From assembly GCA_030149815.1 (NCBI GenBank), contig JASLHI010000012.1, forward strand, positions 62,001 through 126,000: a DNA stretch of 64,000 bases. The letters are read 5' to 3'. Under the pieces are notes generated by a model that ran no database searches, was not told the origin of the DNA, and saw nothing but the letters and a program-made list of their open reading frames with translations. Positions 44,918 through 53,716 of the stretch are shown here, piece after piece (position 1 is the stretch's first letter; every line of letters starts with the position of its first letter). Both the position numbers and the translations under genes were made by a program. The DNA comes from Aquirhabdus sp. GTDB lineage: Bacteria; Pseudomonadota; Gammaproteobacteria; Pseudomonadales; Moraxellaceae.

Positions 44918-47900
44918 ATGACCTTTAATAAAGAAACCGACTTTGAACACGCACTGATCGAAGTGTTATTCCAAAAAGGGTGGGAAACCGAAGTCTTAAA
45001 AAATGCGACTGAAAAGCAACTGTTGCAAAACTGGGCAAATATACTGTTTGAAAACAATCGTGGTATAGACCGCCTCAACGGTTGCCCGCTAACCGATAGC
45101 GAAATGCAGCAAATTCTTGAGCAAATCATGGTGCTGCGTACACCCTTAAGGCTCAATAGCTTTATCAATGGCAAAAGCGTCTCTATTACCCGAGACAACT
45201 CCGACGACACACTCCACTGCGGCAAAGAAATCAGCTTAAAAATCTACGACCGCCATGAAATCGCAGCAGGTCAGAGCCGCTACCAAATCGTCCAACAGCC
45301 CAAATTTCCCACCGCATCGCCCATCCTCAACGACCGCCGTGGCGACCTCATGCTACTCATCAACGGCATGCCTGTTTTTCACCTCGAACTGAAAAAATCA
45401 GGCATCCCAATCAGTCAGGCATGCCACCAAATCGAGAAATACTCGCACGAAGGGATATTCTCGGGACTATTTTCATTGGTGCAAATCTTTGTCGCCATGA
45501 CTCCTGAAGAAACCGTGTACTTTGCCAACGCAGGCACTGACGGAAAATTCAACTCAGATTATTATTTCCATTGGGCAGACTTTAACAACGAACCTATCAA
45601 CCACTGGAAAGACATCGCATCATCACTGCTGTCGATTCCGATGGCACACCAACTCATTGGATTTTATACTGTCGCTGATAACTCCGACGGCGTGCTCAAA
45701 GTCATGCGTAGCTACCAATACTATGCCGCACACGCCATCTCCGACCGCGTTGCAACCCTCAAATGGGATGCCGCAAACTTACGCGGCGGCTATATCTGGC
45801 ACACTACAGGATCAGGCAAAACCCTGACCAGCTTCAAATCCGCCCAACTCATCGCCAACTCCAAAGATGCCGATAAAGTCATTTTCTTGATGGATCGCAT
45901 CGAACTCGGCACGCAATCGCTAAAAGAATACCGTAACTTTGCCGACGACAATGAATCAGTCCAAGCCACCGAAAATACCAACATCCTCATCACTAAACTC
46001 AAAAGTCATAATCCAGCCGATACTTTAATCGTAACCTCCATTCAAAAAATGAGTAATATCAAGGATGAAGAAGACGGACTGAATGCCCATGACATTCAAA
46101 GCATGAATGCCAAACGCATTGTATTCATCCTTGATGAAGCGCATCGCTCAACCTTCGGCGATATGCTAATCACCATTAAACAAACCTTTCCATCCGCCAT
46201 TTTCTTTGGTTTCACAGGTACGCCGATTCAAGAAGAAAACCAACGCAAAATGAATACCACCGCCACCGTCTTTGGCGATGAACTGCACCGCTACAGCATT
46301 GCCGATGGCATACGCGATAAAAACGTCCTTGGGTTTGACCCATATCGAGTTTCGACGTTTAAGGATAAAGATTTGCGTGAAGTCGTTGCTTTGGCAGAGG
46401 CAAAAGCAAACTCACTTGAAGAAGTATTTCAAAGTGAAAAGAAAAGTAAGATTTATGACCATGTCATGAATCAGGTCAAAATGGCTGGGCATTACGATAC
46501 TGCGAATGAATATGTGAAAGGTATCGAAGATTATGTGCCGACGGCGCAATATCAAACGCCACAGCATCAAAATAAGGTCATCGAAGATATTTTAGAGCAC
46601 TGGATGACACTGAGTCGCGGCAATAAATTTCATGCGATTTTTGCCACCAGTAGTATCCATGAAGCGATTGGCTATTATCGCCATCTAAAAAAAGCCAAAC
46701 CTGAGTTAAAAGTCACAGCCCTATTCGATCCAAATATTGATAATGAAGCTGGCTTTGTATTTAAAGAGGACGGTCTAGTTGAAATTATCAAAGATTATAA
46801 TACTCAATATGAACAAGATTTTAGTCTAGCCACTCATGCTCGATTTAAAAAAGATATTGCTAATCGCCTCGCGCATAAAGAGCAATATAAACTAATTGAG
46901 CGTTTTCCAGAAAAGCAATTAGACTTGCTGATCGTGGTTGATCAAATGCTGACAGGCTTTGATTCAAAATGGATCAATACACTGTATTTAGACAAGATTT
47001 TAAGATATGAAAATATTATTCAAGCCTTTTCGCGCACCAATCGTTTATTTGGCAATGACAAACCCTTCGGCACGATTCGCTACTATCGCAAACCACACAC
47101 CATGCAGCGCAACATTGAAATGGCAGTTCAGCTTTATTCTGGTGATCGCGCTTTTGGTTTATTTGTCGAAAACTTAGAAAGAAATTTAAATCAAATCAAT
47201 TATTTTTTTGCTGAAATCAGTTATCTGTTTCACAACGCAAAAATCAACGATTTTGAAAACCTACCAACTGAAAAAGAAGCCTGTGGCAAATTCGCCAAAC
47301 TGTTTAAACAACTCACCGATCACTTGGAAGCGGCAAAAATTCAAGGCTTTGTTTGGGATAAATTGACTTACCATTTTGAACATGAAAATGAGCCTGCAAC
47401 GTCCGTCATACTTGCATTCAATGAGCAAACCTACCTGATTTTGGCATTGCGCTATAAGGAGCTTTTTACATCGGGCAGTGGCGGAGGTGGCGGCAGTGAA
47501 CCCTATGACATCGAAGGTTATCTGACGGAAATTGATACAGGCAGAATTGACTCTGACTATATGAACTCGCGCTTTGATAAGTATTTAAAACTACTTAATG
47601 ATGGCGAGTCGCAAAACCTACAAGAAGCCTTGGATGAGTTGCATAAAACATTTGCCAGTCTGTCACAGGAAGAACAGAAATTTGCCAATATCTTTTTGCA
47701 TGATATTCAGCGCGGCAATGTACAAGTCGAAGCAGGCAAGACACTACGCGATTACATCACCGAATATCAATGCACCGCCAAAGATGATCGGATTCACAAC
47801 GTCGCTGAAATGCTTGGATTAGATGAAACCAAACTACGCCAACTTATGAGTGCTCAGGTCAATGACAGCAATATCAATGAGTTTGGTCGCTTCGACGAGC

Positions 47901-48058
47901 TAAAAAGTGACGTGAATAAAGACAAAGCCAAACAGTATTTTGAAAAACTTGAAGGTCAGAGCATTCCGCTGTTTAAGGTCAATGTGAAGGTTGATAAATT
48001 TTTGCGTGAGTTTGTGATGAGTGATGGAACTGATCTTGAGGAAGCAGATACCGCCTAA
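44918..48058 (+). CDS. hsdR: Type I restriction endonuclease subunit HsdR
   Basis: 1046 residues. N-terminal nuclease fold with RRGDLMLLINGMPVFHLELK, giving the D...E-x-K catalytic residues. A superfamily II motor follows: TTGSGKT near residue 296, DEAHRS near 406, FGFTGTP, and the QAFSRTNR motif VI. A Gly/Ser linker (SGSGGGGGSEPYD near 855) precedes the C-terminal HsdM/S-binding helical domain. It translocates and cuts unmethylated DNA. It is the last gene of a complete hsdMSR unit, 14 bp after hsdS. Confidence 0.95.
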   Translation: MTFNKETDFEHALIEVLFQKGWETEVLKNATEKQLLQNWANILFENNRGIDRLNGCPLTDSEMQQILEQIMVLRTPLRLNSFINGKSVSITRDNSDDTLHCGKEISLKIYDRHEIAAGQSRYQIVQQPKFPTASPILNDRRGDLMLLINGMPVFHLELKKSGIPISQACHQIEKYSHEGIFSGLFSLVQIFVAMTPEETVYFANAGTDGKFNSDYYFHWADFNNEPINHWKDIASSLLSIPMAHQLIGFYTVADNSDGVLKVMRSYQYYAAHAISDRVATLKWDAANLRGGYIWHTTGSGKTLTSFKSAQLIANSKDADKVIFLMDRIELGTQSLKEYRNFADDNESVQATENTNILITKLKSHNPADTLIVTSIQKMSNIKDEEDGLNAHDIQSMNAKRIVFILDEAHRSTFGDMLITIKQTFPSAIFFGFTGTPIQEENQRKMNTTATVFGDELHRYSIADGIRDKNVLGFDPYRVSTFKDKDLREVVALAEAKANSLEEVFQSEKKSKIYDHVMNQVKMAGHYDTANEYVKGIEDYVPTAQYQTPQHQNKVIEDILEHWMTLSRGNKFHAIFATSSIHEAIGYYRHLKKAKPELKVTALFDPNIDNEAGFVFKEDGLVEIIKDYNTQYEQDFSLATHARFKKDIANRLAHKEQYKLIERFPEKQLDLLIVVDQMLTGFDSKWINTLYLDKILRYENIIQAFSRTNRLFGNDKPFGTIRYYRKPHTMQRNIEMAVQLYSGDRAFGLFVENLERNLNQINYFFAEISYLFHNAKINDFENLPTEKEACGKFAKLFKQLTDHLEAAKIQGFVWDKLTYHFEHENEPATSVILAFNEQTYLILALRYKELFTSGSGGGGGSEPYDIEGYLTEIDTGRIDSDYMNSRFDKYLKLLNDGESQNLQEALDELHKTFASLSQEEQKFANIFLHDIQRGNVQVEAGKTLRDYITEYQCTAKDDRIHNVAEMLGLDETKLRQLMSAQVNDSNINEFGRFDELKSDVNKDKAKQYFEKLEGQSIPLFKVNVKVDKFLREFVMSDGTDLEEADTA

Positions 48059-48128
48059 CTTACGCCTTGACTGACTGAATGCCTATCATCGCACTGCCAA
48101 AGAGTTACTTCATGAAATCTATGTAATT

Positions 48129-48155
48129 GAGCCGAATACCAACTATATTCGGCTC
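48129..48155. terminator. Hairpin between convergent hsdR and ptuB
   Basis: Perfect 10-bp inverted repeat gagccgaata/tattcggctc with a 7-nt loop, 70 bp after the hsdR stop. There is no adjacent T run, so its role as a terminator is uncertain. Its right arm belongs to a short sequence repeated at 50560-50585. Confidence 0.45.
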
Positions 48156-48173
48156 ACAGAATGATGCAAAAAA
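48147..48173. repeat. Short direct repeat flanking the Septu-like module (left)
   Basis: attcggctcac-n4-gatgcaaaaa occurs here and, with matching spacing, at 50560-50585. The two copies bracket the ptuA-ptuB pair. Confidence 0.5.
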
Positions 48174-48298
48174 AAGCTGTTGACGCTCGTTTAAAAATGA
48201 CCATCAACAGCATAAATAGATAAAAATTGCGAATCAGCCTTATTTATAGGGGACTAGTCTGGACATCTGCCTTTCTACCAATGTTCGACAGTATTAAG

Positions 48299-48922
48299 TT
48301 ATTTACTAGGCTTATATGAAGATATAAAATCAACTGCTTTACTTAAATCACCCAATCCTTTGGATTTTAACTCCTCCATTATGTGATTCTTAGCCCGCTC
48401 TTGTGAATGCCTAAGAGAATCCAATTCAAATATCGTTATACTATTTTTAGCCTTTTCACTAACAGCCTTTATTAGTATCATATCTAGATTAGAAACCCAA
48501 TTGTAGTGGTCGGTTGGGTCGTCAAAATAAGGGTGTACAATTTTAAAAACACATTTTCTATAATTTATATCCTCTTTTACTACAGTATCAAAAGTACCTT
48601 TCTTATAGAAGCCATTACAAAAAACACATGAAAGAACCAAATTAAATCTTAAGAACGAAAAATTGACATACTTAGGTCTTTTAGAACCACCTTTCGGCGC
48701 AATATGCTCAATTTGAGAATCGGAGGTAACGTATAGGGTAAAACCACAATATGCACACTTTTCATTTTGAATTATATTTAGTTGTTTTTTAATAGTGTTT
48801 TTAAAAGCAATAACTTCTTTTGTTTTAAGTTCCCACTCCCCCCCTTTAAAAGGGCGCAGTCGTCTTAGTTTCTTTTTTAACAATTTATTAACATACGGTG
48901 CATGTGCAAGTTTCTTAATCAT
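48299..48922 (-). CDS. ptuB: HNH endonuclease, Septu PtuB-like
   Basis: 207 residues from the ATG at 48922, which overlaps the ptuA stop by 8 nt (atgattaa). The zinc-supported HNH core has CAYCG (Cys56, Cys59), IEHIAPKGG (Glu72, His73), Asn94, and CVFCNG (Cys99, Cys102, Asn103). An HNH protein translationally coupled to an ABC-like ATPase is the Septu design: the ATPase senses infection and the HNH nuclease degrades DNA. It could equally belong to a related ATPase-HNH system. The gene is A+T-rich. Confidence 0.8.
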   Translation of the reverse strand: MIKKLAHAPYVNKLLKKKLRRLRPFKGGEWELKTKEVIAFKNTIKKQLNIIQNEKCAYCGFTLYVTSDSQIEHIAPKGGSKRPKYVNFSFLRFNLVLSCVFCNGFYKKGTFDTVVKEDINYRKCVFKIVHPYFDDPTDHYNWVSNLDMILIKAVSEKAKNSITIFELDSLRHSQERAKNHIMEELKSKGLGDLSKAVDFISSYKPSK

Positions 48923-50408
48923 AATTAAAATAACCTCTTGCCTGTTGAACAACACCAACAAGAGGATCATTTTTATCTAATACTACTCTTTCCAAATTTT
49001 CAATAAGATTCGCAACGCTACTCCCAATCTCTTCTTCTTTTAACCTACCAGAAATAACCCCCAAAAGCATTGACAAATCCTTCTCAAAATAAAAATTTCT
49101 TGTTGTTCTAAGACCAAATACTTTATAAAGAATATTTTCAGCGGACCATGCATATGTACTATAATTCACCATTTCGCAAATACGCTCCTCATTTTCATTA
49201 TTCCCTTTTTTCATTATTACTAATGAAGAATCGTTTGAAGATAAGTCTGATACAATAAAATGTGAATGTGAGGCTAATATAAAATGCACACCTTTAAATG
49301 AAGAAACAATATCCTTTAAAAGATGCACATATTTCATTTGCCAGCGCGGATGCAAACTTAATTCTGGCTCATCAATTAAAACTAGCGAACCATTTGTAAT
49401 GTTAGCTATCAGAGCAACCATGGTATAAACTAAGTGCTTTTCACCAGAGCTAGTATAATTAAAATCAAAAACCTCATTTTTATAGAAACTAACTTGTGGC
49501 AAACCTACGAAACCAAAATCCTCAAGTATGCTCAATTTATTTAAGTATCTCAGAAATTCAAACGGTTGTGTTTTATTTAAGTCCCAACAGTAAGACAGCA
49601 CCCCACTTTCATTGTTATAAAATCTTTCAATATCTGCCAAATAATCATCAATATTATCTATGTTTTCTCTCATTCTACTTATTCTGTAACTATATTTTTT
49701 CCCTTTCAGTCGTTGATCTTCTGTCAATTTATTAATAATGCCTGCGTAGTCATGTTTTCGGCGAAACATGCTTTTAAGATTAATCTTTGAGGTTACTAAG
49801 ACTTTTTGCCCTAAAGCAACAAAATCCAATATATTTTTTAAGGCGGACACTTTTGCTTGATCTAAAGCTATCTTTATCAGGCCTGACACAACCTTCTTCT
49901 GAATTGAACTAGTATACGTTAAGTTTGAACTCGTCCTAATACCAAGATACTTATAGATATCGAGTTCAGGCAGATCATCTGGATAATTTCTTTCAACATC
50001 CTCACTATAAAAAGTAAATTTATCATTAACCATAAAGGAAATTCCAAGAATTTTTCTTGGCGTATCCAAATATCTTCGATCAATAACAACTCCTTCCTTC
50101 GCACATTTCATCTCTTTATTTTCAAAAATTACCGAAAAACTCACCCCTTCAACATTGTATTCAACATTAAAGAAGTCATATCGAAAACTTCCCGTATTTG
50201 GTGATTCTATTCGAGACTCAATAAACCTAAAGATGTCAACAATCAATGAAAGTAAATAGCTTTTTCCAACACCATTTTCACCAATAAGCAGAGTACATAG
50301 AACCGGCTCATCTTTTCCAACTTGCGTATCATAGAACCTGCAATCATATAAGAAATTTCCTTTGTTTTTAACTTTAAGGTTTTTAAGTGCAAACATAGAA
50401 ATACTCAC
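48915..50408 (-). CDS. ptuA: AAA/ABC-like ATPase, Septu PtuA-like
   Basis: 497 residues: Walker A LLIGENGVGKSYLL near residue 43, a central insertion of about 250 residues, signature YTSSGEKHLVYTM near 318, Walker B SLVLIDEPELSLHPRW near 342, and H-loop FILASHSHFIV. This is the OLD/SMC-like ATPase arrangement of PtuA. Its last codons overlap the HNH gene. No reverse transcriptase or msr/msd RNA was seen upstream, so the retron-linked variant is unlikely. Base composition is lower in GC than hsdMSR, suggesting separate acquisition. Confidence 0.8.
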   Translation of the reverse strand: MSISMFALKNLKVKNKGNFLYDCRFYDTQVGKDEPVLCTLLIGENGVGKSYLLSLIVDIFRFIESRIESPNTGSFRYDFFNVEYNVEGVSFSVIFENKEMKCAKEGVVIDRRYLDTPRKILGISFMVNDKFTFYSEDVERNYPDDLPELDIYKYLGIRTSSNLTYTSSIQKKVVSGLIKIALDQAKVSALKNILDFVALGQKVLVTSKINLKSMFRRKHDYAGIINKLTEDQRLKGKKYSYRISRMRENIDNIDDYLADIERFYNNESGVLSYCWDLNKTQPFEFLRYLNKLSILEDFGFVGLPQVSFYKNEVFDFNYTSSGEKHLVYTMVALIANITNGSLVLIDEPELSLHPRWQMKYVHLLKDIVSSFKGVHFILASHSHFIVSDLSSNDSSLVIMKKGNNENEERICEMVNYSTYAWSAENILYKVFGLRTTRNFYFEKDLSMLLGVISGRLKEEEIGSSVANLIENLERVVLDKNDPLVGVVQQARGYFNYD

Positions 50409-50559
50409 TAATAAATTTTATTGGGCTATCTAATCTTCAGAATTGATCAAATGAGATAAGTCCTAATCTTGAAATATGAACGGATCAATCAATTGGATAG
50501 CATTCTTAATAGGACAATAATCCCGTTATGTAGGCGTTTTCACTCACAGATACCGACTC

Positions 50560-50585
50560 CATTCGGCTCACTTGATGATGCAAAA
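50560..50585. repeat. Short direct repeat flanking the Septu-like module (right)
   Basis: Second copy of attcggctcac-n4-gatgcaaaaa, in the gap between ptuA and the Fic gene. No other feature was found in 50409-50619. Confidence 0.5.
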
Positions 50586-50619
50586 ACCAACCTCTAGTAT
50601 AATATTGAGTACCACACAC

Positions 50620-51750
50620 TCACTGATTAAAGACAACTTGGTAACGCGTGTTTCTACCACCTCCAAGCAACTTCTCAATACACCCTTTATCAAGCAAGTC
50701 CGCAAGATGGCGGGTTGCCGTCGCTTTACTCACTTTGGCAACTTTTTGATACTGAGAAGCACTAATACCATGCTCGAACCCATTCTCACCACCATCTAAC
50801 AAACGGTTTATAACTTTAACTTGCTCAGGCAACAGAGGTATCTCTTTAAATCGTTGCCAAAACCGCGTCTTATTCAGCGTTTTTTCAATACGATCCAAAG
50901 CCATTTGTAGCGTTAACTCTAGGGTCTGTAAGAACCAAGAGAGCCACTTAGTAATATCAACGGTTCCCCGCTGACTTTTCTCCAAAATTAGATAGTAATC
51001 CTTACGTCGCTCTAGAATCGCCGCAGACATAGCATACAAGCGGATACTATGATGTTCCGCTTGAGCGAGGGCTAAATCGGTAAGAGCGCGTGTGATTCGT
51101 CCATTACCATCATCAAATGGATGTATCGTTACGAACCAGAAATGTGTGATAGCAGCCCTAAGCAAGGGGTCTAGACTTCCATCTTGTCGGCTTAAGTTGA
51201 ACCAAGTAATGAACCGCTCAAGCTCGACATCCAATAAATGACGGTCTGGTGCTTGGAAATGTACGGTGGGTCTATCGATTCGACCAGACACCACCTGCAT
51301 TGGCTCATCACCACGCAAGCTTCCAACGCGCATCCGGCCCGACCATATATCATTTTCTGCAAACAACCACTGATGCCACTGAAATAACCGATCTAGTGAT
51401 AAAGGCTGATCCAGATGCGTGATCGCATCTATCATCATTTCAGCTAAACCTTCAGAACGATCTGAAGTCGGATAGCTCAATTCACCGTCCAAACCCAACC
51501 GCTTGGCTAGTGATGAGCGAACTGATTGAGCATTTAGTGCCTCCCCTTCAATTGCTGAGGATGTAATGATATTTTGTAGGAGAGCATCTAATTCTGAAGT
51601 TGAATGATCCGAATTAGAAACCGTACTCGCACGCCCAAGCAAAACCCCTTGCTTGAGACGAGCACTGTGCAAGAGTGGCTGGATGAGATTGTCTTGCCAC
51701 GTAAAATTTGGCCAATCTTCTTGTTGCCAGACCCAGTGAGTAGTTTGCAT
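50620..51750 (-). CDS. Fic family protein (class II, self-inhibited)
   Basis: 376 residues from the ATG at 51750, supported by ggaatcaaaa upstream; an ATG at 51762 has no ribosome site. An N-terminal DUF4172-like region contains the inhibitory helix SSAIEGE (S64-x3-E68-G69). The Fic core HPFDDGNGRITRAL (His210) is intact. A C-terminal winged helix (ISASQYQKVAKVSKATATRHLADLL) ends the protein. It would transfer AMP or another nucleotide group to a target protein, kept inactive by Glu68. It sits between the Septu-like module and the integrase; a defence or abortive role is inferred. Confidence 0.9.
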   Translation of the reverse strand: MQTTHWVWQQEDWPNFTWQDNLIQPLLHSARLKQGVLLGRASTVSNSDHSTSELDALLQNIITSSAIEGEALNAQSVRSSLAKRLGLDGELSYPTSDRSEGLAEMMIDAITHLDQPLSLDRLFQWHQWLFAENDIWSGRMRVGSLRGDEPMQVVSGRIDRPTVHFQAPDRHLLDVELERFITWFNLSRQDGSLDPLLRAAITHFWFVTIHPFDDGNGRITRALTDLALAQAEHHSIRLYAMSAAILERRKDYYLILEKSQRGTVDITKWLSWFLQTLELTLQMALDRIEKTLNKTRFWQRFKEIPLLPEQVKVINRLLDGGENGFEHGISASQYQKVAKVSKATATRHLADLLDKGCIEKLLGGGRNTRYQVVFNQ

Positions 51751-51868
51751 TTTTGATTCCATGAGCCGATTAATTACAACATTCAGCTCACCATATGCGC
51801 CGAATGTAGCGTCATACTATGAAATCGATCACTAAATGTCTAGATGTCACTGCACAAATAGCTATTTG

Positions 51869-53170
51869 TCAAATAAAGGGCGAATCGACACTGTCATACC
51901 CAGCTCCTGAAAAATTTACCATTGCTTCAGTAAGTATCCATTTTTCAATTTTAACATGCCACATTCTCAGTAAATCCACGGGTCGATGCGTATAGTGCTT
52001 TTCATCAGTTGTTGTTGGCTTATGCCCCATGATCTGATTCTTAACACCTTCTGGTAGCTCAATCCATTCGCACATATTGGAAAAAGTTCTGCGTAAATCG
52101 TGAATTGTAACATGTGGCAGATTAGCGGCCTTCAGTGCCATCGCGTGTGCAGTACGTGGTTCAGCTATATAACCTGTCTCTGATCGCTTTGAAGCAAAAA
52201 CATATTCATTGATCCTCGGAAGCCCCCTAAGCAGCTCCTCAACATAGGGCGTTAATGGGATCAACTTTCTACGGCTCTCTACCTTATCCCAATGATTTAT
52301 GGACTTCCATTGAAAATCAATGTCTGTCCACTTAAGAGAAGCGTCAGCCTCACGTCTTGAACCAGTCAAAACAACCGTCTGAAGGTATGCAGAAGCTATC
52401 TTATTATTCAACGCTATTACTTCTCTAAACCAAGGCTCAAGTTGATCCTTTTGCAGGCTTCCCATCATTGTCTGCGGCTGATGAACTGCACGCCTAACTT
52501 TTCTTGATTTATGAGCTTGGAGATTGATCAAAGCATCAAACTCTTTTTGATCTTCGCACCAATTTAAAAAGCCACGGACTAGCCTAAATGCTAATGCCGC
52601 TTGGGTTGGCCTAGTCTCATTTTCCTGCTTAATCCAGCTCTCTAAAAACTCAGAAGTAATGTCGATTAGCCGCATAACCAATAAAGGGCCTACGGGGCCA
52701 GCAATAGTTTTTTTCTTATTGTTATATTTATATGGTCTACCCCCCTCATGCGCGACCTTTAGATGATCTTTGAGGTGATGATCTCCCCATACCTGCTTAT
52801 GCGCTTCGATATATTTGTCCCATGCTGTTCCGAATAGCATTTGCTGACCTTCTTCTTTTGCCTTAGCAGCAGCACTATCAAGTAAATTATTCCTTTGCAG
52901 AACTCGAGGATCAACTCCAGTATCACATAGCGTTTGAAGCCGACGAGCCTCTTTTTGCGCCTCATCAATTGACCAGTCTTTTATATTGCCAATCGTCATA
53001 CGGAGTGAGCTCTTCCCTACACGCCCTTGGAATATGTAAGTCTTTTTACCTTGATCTGTGACTCGAAGTCCAAGACCAGAAACTTCTGAATCCCATAAGA
53101 AGTCCTGTCTTTGATTAGCCGCACATTCAAAATTTGCAATTCGACCAGCAGTAAATCTGACTTTACTCAT
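51869..53170 (-). CDS. int: Tyrosine recombinase/integrase of the island
   Basis: 433 residues. N-terminal DUF4102-like arm-binding domain (FLWDSEVSGLGLRVTDQGKKTYIFQ), a core-binding domain, and a catalytic domain with LTGSRREAD (Arg near 271), IHDLRRTF, GHKPTTTDEKHYTH, and nucleophile Tyr near 392. It recombines the 53-bp tRNA-Leu core. The gene reads away from attR, which is 151 bp upstream of its start. A 22-bp repeat shared with the left end lies 18 bp before its ATG, so integrase binding there could control its own expression. Confidence 0.94.
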   Translation of the reverse strand: MSKVRFTAGRIANFECAANQRQDFLWDSEVSGLGLRVTDQGKKTYIFQGRVGKSSLRMTIGNIKDWSIDEAQKEARRLQTLCDTGVDPRVLQRNNLLDSAAAKAKEEGQQMLFGTAWDKYIEAHKQVWGDHHLKDHLKVAHEGGRPYKYNNKKKTIAGPVGPLLVMRLIDITSEFLESWIKQENETRPTQAALAFRLVRGFLNWCEDQKEFDALINLQAHKSRKVRRAVHQPQTMMGSLQKDQLEPWFREVIALNNKIASAYLQTVVLTGSRREADASLKWTDIDFQWKSINHWDKVESRRKLIPLTPYVEELLRGLPRINEYVFASKRSETGYIAEPRTAHAMALKAANLPHVTIHDLRRTFSNMCEWIELPEGVKNQIMGHKPTTTDEKHYTHRPVDLLRMWHVKIEKWILTEAMVNFSGAGYDSVDSPFI

Positions 53171-53188
53171 ACTTTTATCACCTCAAAA

Positions 53189-53210
53189 GTTGTAAGCATA
53201 TTGTAAGCAA
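53189..53210. repeat. 22-bp repeat at right end of island (possible integrase arm site)
   Basis: Same sequence and orientation as 31785-31806, with two tandem ttgtaagca motifs. It sits directly upstream of the integrase start codon. Confidence 0.6.
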
Positions 53211-53320
53211 TTTTAAGGTAAATTGATCAATACCCGTCAAATAAAAATTTAACGAGCCCAGCATATGTTGATGTTTTCTAAACAAAATCAATGACAATCA
53301 ATATTAGTCAATAATGAAAG

Positions 53321-53373
53321 CAAGGGATTTAAAATCCCTCGCCTTCGGGTGTGCGGGTTCAAGTCCCGCTCTG
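53321..53373 (+). repeat. attR core (53-bp direct repeat of tRNA-Leu 3' half)
   Basis: Exact copy of 31645-31697. It is followed by caccat rather than ggcaccat, so the two Gs of the acceptor strand are missing in this copy. No complete tRNA is formed here. Confidence 0.95.
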
Positions 53374-53410
53374 CACCATCTTCTGTTCCAAAGACGTCCT
53401 ATGTAATCCT

Positions 53411-53445
53411 AAAAGCCCTTTAGCTTCAAGCTCTTGGGCTTTTTT
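53411..53445 (+). terminator. Terminator, probably the original tRNA-Leu terminator
   Basis: Stem aaaagccc/gggctttt (53411-53418 and 53436-53443) with a T run. It lies 38 bp after the attR core, where the terminator of the uninterrupted tRNA-Leu gene would be expected, so island insertion displaced it by 21.7 kb. Confidence 0.75.
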
Positions 53446-53490
53446 GTTGTCTAATGAAGTCCAAAGAAGTAAATTCAATCCACGCAAAAA

Positions 53491-53528
53491 CGGTATAACT
53501 TGCGGTATAACTTTTCTGAGTTATACCG
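53491..53528. repeat. Three cggtataac sites upstream of the relic integrase
   Basis: cggtataac at 53491-53499 and 53503-53511, and the inverted form gttataccg at 53520-53528. Such repeats just before a P4-type integrase gene are typical arm sites. Confidence 0.5.
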
Positions 53529-53530
53529 CC

Positions 53531-53680
53531 ATGACCAGTATAGCGGTCACCCGAAAACCACTCACGAACGGCAAGCTGTGACAGCTAAACCTGAAAGAGA
53601 AAACCTATCCCTTGAATGCGAGGGATGACCTATTTCTGGAAATTCTACCGAGTGACTCTAAAAGATGGCGGTTCAGAATT
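53531..53680 (+). pseudogene. Decayed P4-type integrase, N-terminal fragment
   Basis: In one frame with a single internal TGA: MTSIAVTRKPLTNGKL, stop, then QLNLKEKTYPLNARDDLFLE and ILPSDSKRWRFRI. This is the DUF4102 N-terminal pattern of P4-like integrases (KEKPYKL-x-DGGGLYLxVxPSGSKxWRF). The rest of the gene is missing, and the TetR gene on the other strand ends at 53717. Its position directly after an attachment site indicates a second, older island inserted at the same tRNA. Confidence 0.72.
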
Positions 53681-53716
53681 TGTAATATGATGATAGAAAA
53701 ACCAATGCCATCGAAT

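Larger units (their letters stand above)
31645..53373. mobile_element. Integrative mobilizable element / defence island in tRNA-Leu
   Basis: About 21.7 kb bounded by a 53-bp direct repeat of the tRNA-Leu 3' half, with a tyrosine integrase beside the right copy. The content is a ColE1-type mobilization module (mobC, mobA, mobB, mobD), small XRE and AlpA-like regulators, a TetR gene, an RloC-like ATPase, hsdMSR, a Septu-like pair and a Fic gene. No type IV secretion genes are present, so transfer would need a helper plasmid or ICE. Base composition varies between modules; the ptuAB part is visibly A+T-richer, suggesting mosaic assembly. Confidence 0.88.

Noticed and set aside
47479..47515. Gly/Ser run SGSGGGGGSEPYD in HsdR resembling an artificial linker
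   Set aside because: Glycine-rich stretches at this place occur naturally in HsdR proteins of this family.
48059..50620. Retron-type Septu (reverse transcriptase or msr RNA)
   Set aside because: No reverse transcriptase gene or msr-like structure near ptuA-ptuB.
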